Below, in pieces: positions 7,553-10,484 of a stretch of 10,484 nucleotides of DNA (position 1 is the first letter of the stretch; every line of letters begins with the position of its first letter). The stretch spans positions 1-10,484 of the forward strand of contig JBGAWE010000160.1 of the NCBI GenBank assembly GCA_044227705.1. Direction: 5' to 3'. This stretch comes from JANOQP01 sp044227705 (GTDB taxonomy: Bacteria; Bacteroidota; Bacteroidia; Chitinophagales; Saprospiraceae). The notes beneath the pieces were generated by a model. That model was not told the origin of the DNA and made no database searches. It saw nothing but the letters and a program-made list of their open reading frames with translations. The translations under genes and the position numbers were made by a program.

Positions 7553-7981
7553 TCAGGCCCTGTTCTGCCCATAGCCGAGCACCCAGCCGACGACCGCGCC
7601 GCAGATGCCGGCCATCACGCCGGTCACCAGGATGTCGACGATGGTGCTGGTGGGGTTGGAGAGGTTCATCACGCCGAGCATCGTGAAGTCGTAGGCCGCG
7701 CCCATGATTAGGCCGATGACTGCCCCTGCCGATGCGCCCGCCGCAGCCGTCGAGATGCCTGCCCAACGGGCAAAGATGTAGGCCAGCAACAGTGCCGAGC
7801 AGAGGTTGCCGAGGACGAGCGGGCCGAGCTGCATCTCGGCGTCGGGGCGCATGGCGCAATTGCAGGAGCCGCCGTTCTCGGCGAAGAAACCGGCGAGCAG
7901 CTTGCCGTAGATGAGGCCGCCGAGCAGGAAATTGACCACGCCCCCTGCGAGCGTTGCGAGGAGAACCTTTGTCGTGTTCAT
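7553..7981 (-). CDS. Small four-helix membrane protein, DUF1761-like
   Basis: This 142-residue integral membrane protein resembles small hypothetical membrane proteins common in Bacteroidota and, loosely, DUF1761; its function is unknown. Helices are expected at about 5-27, 50-70, 76-100 and 112-137, rich in Gly and Ala (GGVVNFLLGGLIYG, GAVIGLIMGAAYDF, GAVVGWVLGYG). Between helices 1 and 2 is a short loop with a CxC pair (GGSCNCAM). The start MNTTKVLLATLAGG is typical of the family, and no other methionine fits upstream. It is transcribed alone: the gene upstream on the same strand ends 139 bases away, a candidate promoter box lies 44 bases before the start, and a strong hairpin follows the stop. 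Homology is from memory of the family pattern, so the family name is tentative; that it is a real coding gene is much surer. Confidence 0.85.
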   Translation of the reverse strand: MNTTKVLLATLAGGVVNFLLGGLIYGKLLAGFFAENGGSCNCAMRPDAEMQLGPLVLGNLCSALLLAYIFARWAGISTAAAGASAGAVIGLIMGAAYDFTMLGVMNLSNPTSTIVDILVTGVMAGICGAVVGWVLGYGQNRA

Positions 7982-8024
7982 CTCAAAAGAAAGTTTAGTG
8001 AAAAAAAAGTTGGCTTCGGTTGGG

Positions 8025-8032
8025 CAAACCTA
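8025..8032 (-). promoter_or_regulatory. Candidate Bacteroidota -7 promoter box (TAGGTTTG)
   Basis: Read on the minus strand, these bases are TAGGTTTG, a perfect match to the TAnnTTTG box recognised by the primary sigma factor of Bacteroidota. It lies 44 bases ahead of the ATG at 7981, leaving a plausible leader of about 35 bases. I find no TTTG-like -33 element at the expected spacing, so the assignment rests on one box and position. Confidence 0.45.
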
Positions 8033-8120
8033 ATACAGCAGGGAATTTCCGATGAGCAGGCGGCCTTGTTTTCCAAATCATTTTTTGCAAGGATTGGCTG
8101 GCCGCACAATGGTCTTTTGG

Positions 8121-9278
8121 TCAAATTTTCCAGAAGATGTTGCGCCGGTAGAGGACCCACCCCGCCAGAAAGCAGATGCCCATGAAGCAGACGGCGTACA
8201 GCAGCGAGCCAAGCTCGGCGCCGTCGATGGGGACGAAGAGGTGTTTGTAGGCCCAGCCAAGCGGGGTTTCAACGCTTCCCTCGGGACTTGTCCAAGAGAA
8301 AAGCGACATGAACGGGTTGAGGATTTCAGAAAAAAGATAGACGAAAAGCGCGTTCCGCCCCATGATGATGAACGGCCCGGCCCCCGCCCGCCACCGCCGC
8401 AGGTCGAGCATCCAGATGGAGAGGCCGAGGCCGACCATCGATATGCCGCCCGCGAAAAGGGCATAGCTGGGCGTCCAGAGCGGTTTGTTGATGGGCAGGA
8501 ACAGGTGCCAGAGGCTGGCGGCGGCCACCATCCCGAGCCCGAAGAGGAGCAGGTCGCGGTCGAGCAGGTCGAGCTGGCTGCCCCGCCGCCGGATGTGCTG
8601 GGCAGTGAGGATGCCTATGAGGGCCGTCGCCGCGCCGCCGAGCGTGCCGAGCAGGCCCTCGGGGTCGAACGCGACGGGCTGGCCGAGGGCATCGGTGTAG
8701 TTGTGGTAGAGGTGGTTTTCGCCCAACAGGAAAAGGTCGAGCCGCCGCACGGCGTTGCCCTCGAGCGAGAGCGGGTCGAGGCCCGGCTGCCCGCAGAACA
8801 GCAGCAAGGCCCAGTAGAGCAGCATCAGCCCGACGAGGGCGAACGGCAGGTGCCGGTTTTTCAACAAAAGACAGAGGCTCGCGGCGAGGCCATAGGATAG
8901 CGCGATGCGCTGCAAGACCCCGAAAACGCGGATTTCGCCCATCGGCCTGAACGAAAACGGGTGCACATCGACGAACGGGAACCAGTACATCAGCACCCCG
9001 ATGAGGAAGAGCAGGGCCGTGCGCCGCGCGATTTTCAGCCAGACGGAGCGGCTCGGCTGCCCGCCCATTTTTTCAAATGACAACCAGAAGGAGACCCCGA
9101 CGAGGAAAAGGAAGGTCGGGAAGACGAGGTCTGTCGGCGTGCAGCCGTTCCACGCGGAGTGGCGCAGCGGGGCGAAGACGTGCTCGCCGTTGCCGGGCGT
9201 GTTGACCACAATCATGAAGGCGATGGTGACGCCACGCAGGAAGTCGATTGAGTTGAGGCGGCCGAGTTGCTGGTCCAT
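8121..9278 (-). CDS. Membrane acyltransferase, HGSNAT/NagX-like (DUF5009 type)
   Basis: This is a 385-residue polytopic membrane protein of the family that includes human lysosomal heparan-alpha-glucosaminide N-acetyltransferase and bacterial NagX. Such enzymes are thought to pass an acetyl group from cytoplasmic acetyl-CoA across the membrane to an amino sugar; the actual substrate here is unknown. Family signatures visible: RLNSIDFLRGVTIAFMIVVN (7-26), HSAWNGCTPTDLVFP (40-54, with the histidine corresponding to the one proposed as the active site in HGSNAT), RVFGVLQRIALSY (117-129), PEGLLGTLGG (206-215), NKPLWTPSYALFAGG (264-278) and GRNALFVYL (307-315). About ten helices are expected. I start at the ATG at 9278; a TTG at 9299 would add seven residues but lies inside a hairpin and beyond the conserved start. 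It follows the hydrolase gene by 30 bases and is likely co-transcribed with it. No clean terminator follows, only an imperfect hairpin at about 8060-8105. Confidence 0.93.
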   Translation of the reverse strand: MDQQLGRLNSIDFLRGVTIAFMIVVNTPGNGEHVFAPLRHSAWNGCTPTDLVFPTFLFLVGVSFWLSFEKMGGQPSRSVWLKIARRTALLFLIGVLMYWFPFVDVHPFSFRPMGEIRVFGVLQRIALSYGLAASLCLLLKNRHLPFALVGLMLLYWALLLFCGQPGLDPLSLEGNAVRRLDLFLLGENHLYHNYTDALGQPVAFDPEGLLGTLGGAATALIGILTAQHIRRRGSQLDLLDRDLLLFGLGMVAAASLWHLFLPINKPLWTPSYALFAGGISMVGLGLSIWMLDLRRWRAGAGPFIIMGRNALFVYLFSEILNPFMSLFSWTSPEGSVETPLGWAYKHLFVPIDGAELGSLLYAVCFMGICFLAGWVLYRRNIFWKI

Positions 9279-9294
9279 CGCTGTCGGATTTTGG

Positions 9295-9323
9295 GGCAAA
9301 TTAGCTGTTCAGCCTAATTTGCC
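9295..9323. other. Intercistronic inverted repeat (hairpin) over the hydrolase stop codon
   Basis: Arms 9295-9307 (GGCAAATTAGCTG) and 9310-9323 (CAGCCTAATTTGCC) pair over 13 positions with one bulged base and a two-base centre. The repeat covers the last codons and stop of the hydrolase (9309-9311) and ends 16 bases before the acyltransferase ATG at 9278. There is no U tract in the minus-strand direction, so an RNA stability or processing element, or partial attenuation between two operon genes, is more likely than full termination. Confidence 0.6.
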
Positions 9324-10127
9324 TCCCATCCAATCAAGGACGGCCTGCCAGACCTGCCGTTTTTCCGGCTCGTTGTGCAGCTCGTGGAAGAGGCCGGGCC
9401 AGGGCCGCCAGTCGATGCCGCCGACCCTTTTCGCAAACGCCTCGCTCGCATGGAATGACGTCAATTGGTCGGCCGAGCCGTGCATCAATAGGGTGGGGAC
9501 TGGCATCTCGCCCGCAAAGCCCTGCAGCCATCTGGCGTTGAGCCAAAGCTCGATGCCCGCACGGGCCGAGATGCGGGCGTGGACGAGCGGGTCGGCCATG
9601 TACTTTTCCAGTTCGACCGGATCGCGGGTGATGCCAGGCAGGTAGAGGTCGTTGGGCAGCGTGAACGTCGGGGCGATGACGCGGAGGAGCTTTCCTGCCC
9701 AGATTTTCAAAAAGTTGGCGGGCTTCGGGAGGTCAATCCATGGCGACGTAACGACCGCTCCGGCCAGCCCTGCCGTCTTTCTTTTCAACAAAAAAGTGAG
9801 GACCTCCTGCCCGCCTAGGCTGTGGCCGTAAAGAAAGACCGGCACGCCCGGGCATAGCCCCCGCGCCTCCTCAAGGCAAACGCCGATGTCGTCGAGCAGG
9901 CTTTCCACGCCGAGCGCGTCGCCGCGAACGCCCGTCGTCCGGCCGTGCCCCTGCTGGTCGTAGCTGACGACGGCAATTCCTTTTTGATTGAAAAAAGAGG
10001 CCAGCGGCGCGTACCGCCCCGAGTGCTCGCCCTGCCCGTGGACGAGCGCGACCACGGCTCGCGTGCTCTCGTCAACGGGCCAGAAATGGGCGAAAAGTTG
10101 TCGATTGTCTCTGGTCTGGAAGTGCAT
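9309..10127 (-). CDS. Alpha/beta hydrolase, monoacylglycerol-lipase-like
   Basis: This is a 272-residue serine hydrolase of the Hydrolase_4 (monoacylglycerol lipase / lysophospholipase) family, probably cleaving an acyl ester of a glycerolipid in the cytoplasm; no signal peptide is visible. The sequence shows the family's HGQGEHSGRY motif at 30-39 (oxyanion region), YDQQGHGRTTG at 56-66, the nucleophile elbow GHSLGG with Ser103, the acid HGSADQL with Asp220, and the base in LFHELHNEPEK with His248, so the catalytic triad is complete. The lid region lies at about 130-180. I chose the ATG at 10127 because MHFQTRDNRQLFAHFWP begins where the family normally begins; the open frame continues upstream to 10361 but overlaps the preceding gene and has no family match. 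The start is 20 bases after the preceding stop, with a small GC-rich hairpin (10129-10145) in the gap. Its neighbours suggest an envelope or lipid role, but that is inference. Confidence 0.94.
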   Translation of the reverse strand: MHFQTRDNRQLFAHFWPVDESTRAVVALVHGQGEHSGRYAPLASFFNQKGIAVVSYDQQGHGRTTGVRGDALGVESLLDDIGVCLEEARGLCPGVPVFLYGHSLGGQEVLTFLLKRKTAGLAGAVVTSPWIDLPKPANFLKIWAGKLLRVIAPTFTLPNDLYLPGITRDPVELEKYMADPLVHARISARAGIELWLNARWLQGFAGEMPVPTLLMHGSADQLTSFHASEAFAKRVGGIDWRPWPGLFHELHNEPEKRQVWQAVLDWMGGKLG

Positions 10128-10147
10128 GGCGGCGAATGTAGCCGCGC

Positions 10148-10484
10148 TCACAGGTTCTCGACGCGCCGCTTTTTGGGTACTTTGCCGAGCACCGCGCCGA
10201 CCGTCAGCCCCGGCCTCCACCAGTAGTGGCTCGCCGGGCGGGGCTGGTTGAGGAAGTAGCCCTCGTTGACATTGAGGCCGAGCGAGAGACGCAGGGTCGT
10301 GAAAAATCGGGGCGAGAGCCTCCGGTCGAACCCGAAGTCGTAACAGATTCCATAAATCCACTTGCCTCGCAGGCGCATCTGGCGCGTCTCCTTCACGATT
10401 TCGTCGACCTTGACAATTCGGTAGGTCGTAAAGGCCCCCTGATAAAAATGCTCGGCCTCGGCCCTGTTCTCCACGGCGTAGCTG
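10148..10484 (-). CDS. Probable outer membrane beta-barrel protein, C-terminal part (5' end outside window)
   Basis: This is the last 111 or so residues of a longer protein; the frame stays open to the right edge, so the GTG at 10474 is not a real start. I do not recognise the family with certainty. The visible part has stretches of alternating hydrophobic and polar residues with many aromatics and glycines (GKWIYGICYDFGFDRRL, RFFTTLRLSLGLNVNEGYF, HYWWRPGLTVGAVLG), which reads like antiparallel beta-strands of an outer membrane barrel. It ends in a basic tail (KVPKKRRVENL) rather than the classical terminal aromatic residue of an autonomous barrel. It could instead be a periplasmic beta-sandwich protein. 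It stands 20 bases ahead of the hydrolase on the same strand and probably heads, or belongs to, the same operon. Confidence 0.72.
   Translation of the reverse strand, partial: SYAVENRAEAEHFYQGAFTTYRIVKVDEIVKETRQMRLRGKWIYGICYDFGFDRRLSPRFFTTLRLSLGLNVNEGYFLNQPRPASHYWWRPGLTVGAVLGKVPKKRRVENL

Noticed and set aside
7289..7711. Plus-strand open frame across the remnant and hairpin
   Set aside because: It is a shadow: it reads the permease remnant in the wrong frame and then runs antisense through the small membrane protein gene.
8060..8105. Terminator after the acyltransferase (GCGGCC ... GGCCGC with an inner CCAA/TTGG stem)
   Set aside because: The outer stem is only six pairs around a 34-base interior with mismatches; too loose to call.
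9279..9299. TTG start for the acyltransferase
   Set aside because: It lies within the stem of the intercistronic hairpin and adds only MPQNPTA before a good ATG placed right at the conserved region.
10128..10361. N-terminal extension of the hydrolase frame
   Set aside because: It overlaps the preceding gene in another frame, has a composition typical of an out-of-frame shadow and precedes the usual family start.

Overview
The window looks like a GC-rich member of the Bacteroidota. The evidence is three tandem, very long FtsX/MacB-type ABC permeases with two FtsX domains each (a hallmark expansion in that phylum), start codons without clear Shine-Dalgarno sequences, and one perfect Bacteroidota-type -7 promoter box (TAnnTTTG). 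I cannot name a genus. Base composition is high in G+C, yet lysine is mostly AAA, so short A and T tracts are scattered through the genes.

Left half, plus strand (1-7517): the 3' part of one permease (cut by the window edge), two complete permeases (1491-3854 and 3943-6378), then a Tat-signal protein with ankyrin-like repeats (6444-7292). Directly behind it is a decayed 3' end of a fourth permease (about 7335-7517). It is plainly related to the end of the third permease but has at least three frame changes and an in-frame stop. The ankyrin gene therefore sits between an intact permease end and a ruined copy of it. No ABC ATPase is visible; the partner ATPase must be upstream of the window or elsewhere.

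Boundary (7508-7546): a long near-perfect hairpin separates the two converging halves and probably terminates transcription from both sides. Its left arm is made from the last codons of the dead permease.

Right half, minus strand (7553-10484), read from right to left: the C-terminal end of a probable beta-barrel outer membrane protein (cut by the window edge), a monoacylglycerol-lipase-like alpha/beta hydrolase, and a multi-pass membrane acyltransferase of the HGSNAT/NagX-like (DUF5009) type. Gaps of 20 and 30 bases make these three a likely operon, with a strong hairpin in the second gap. A separate small four-helix membrane protein (7553-7981) follows with its own candidate promoter.

Most of this is ordinary chromosome. 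The part most worth a second look is the permease remnant, the ankyrin gene it flanks and the hairpin at its end. I see no mobile element, CRISPR array, tRNA, rRNA or defence system, and no convincing undescribed multi-gene system.
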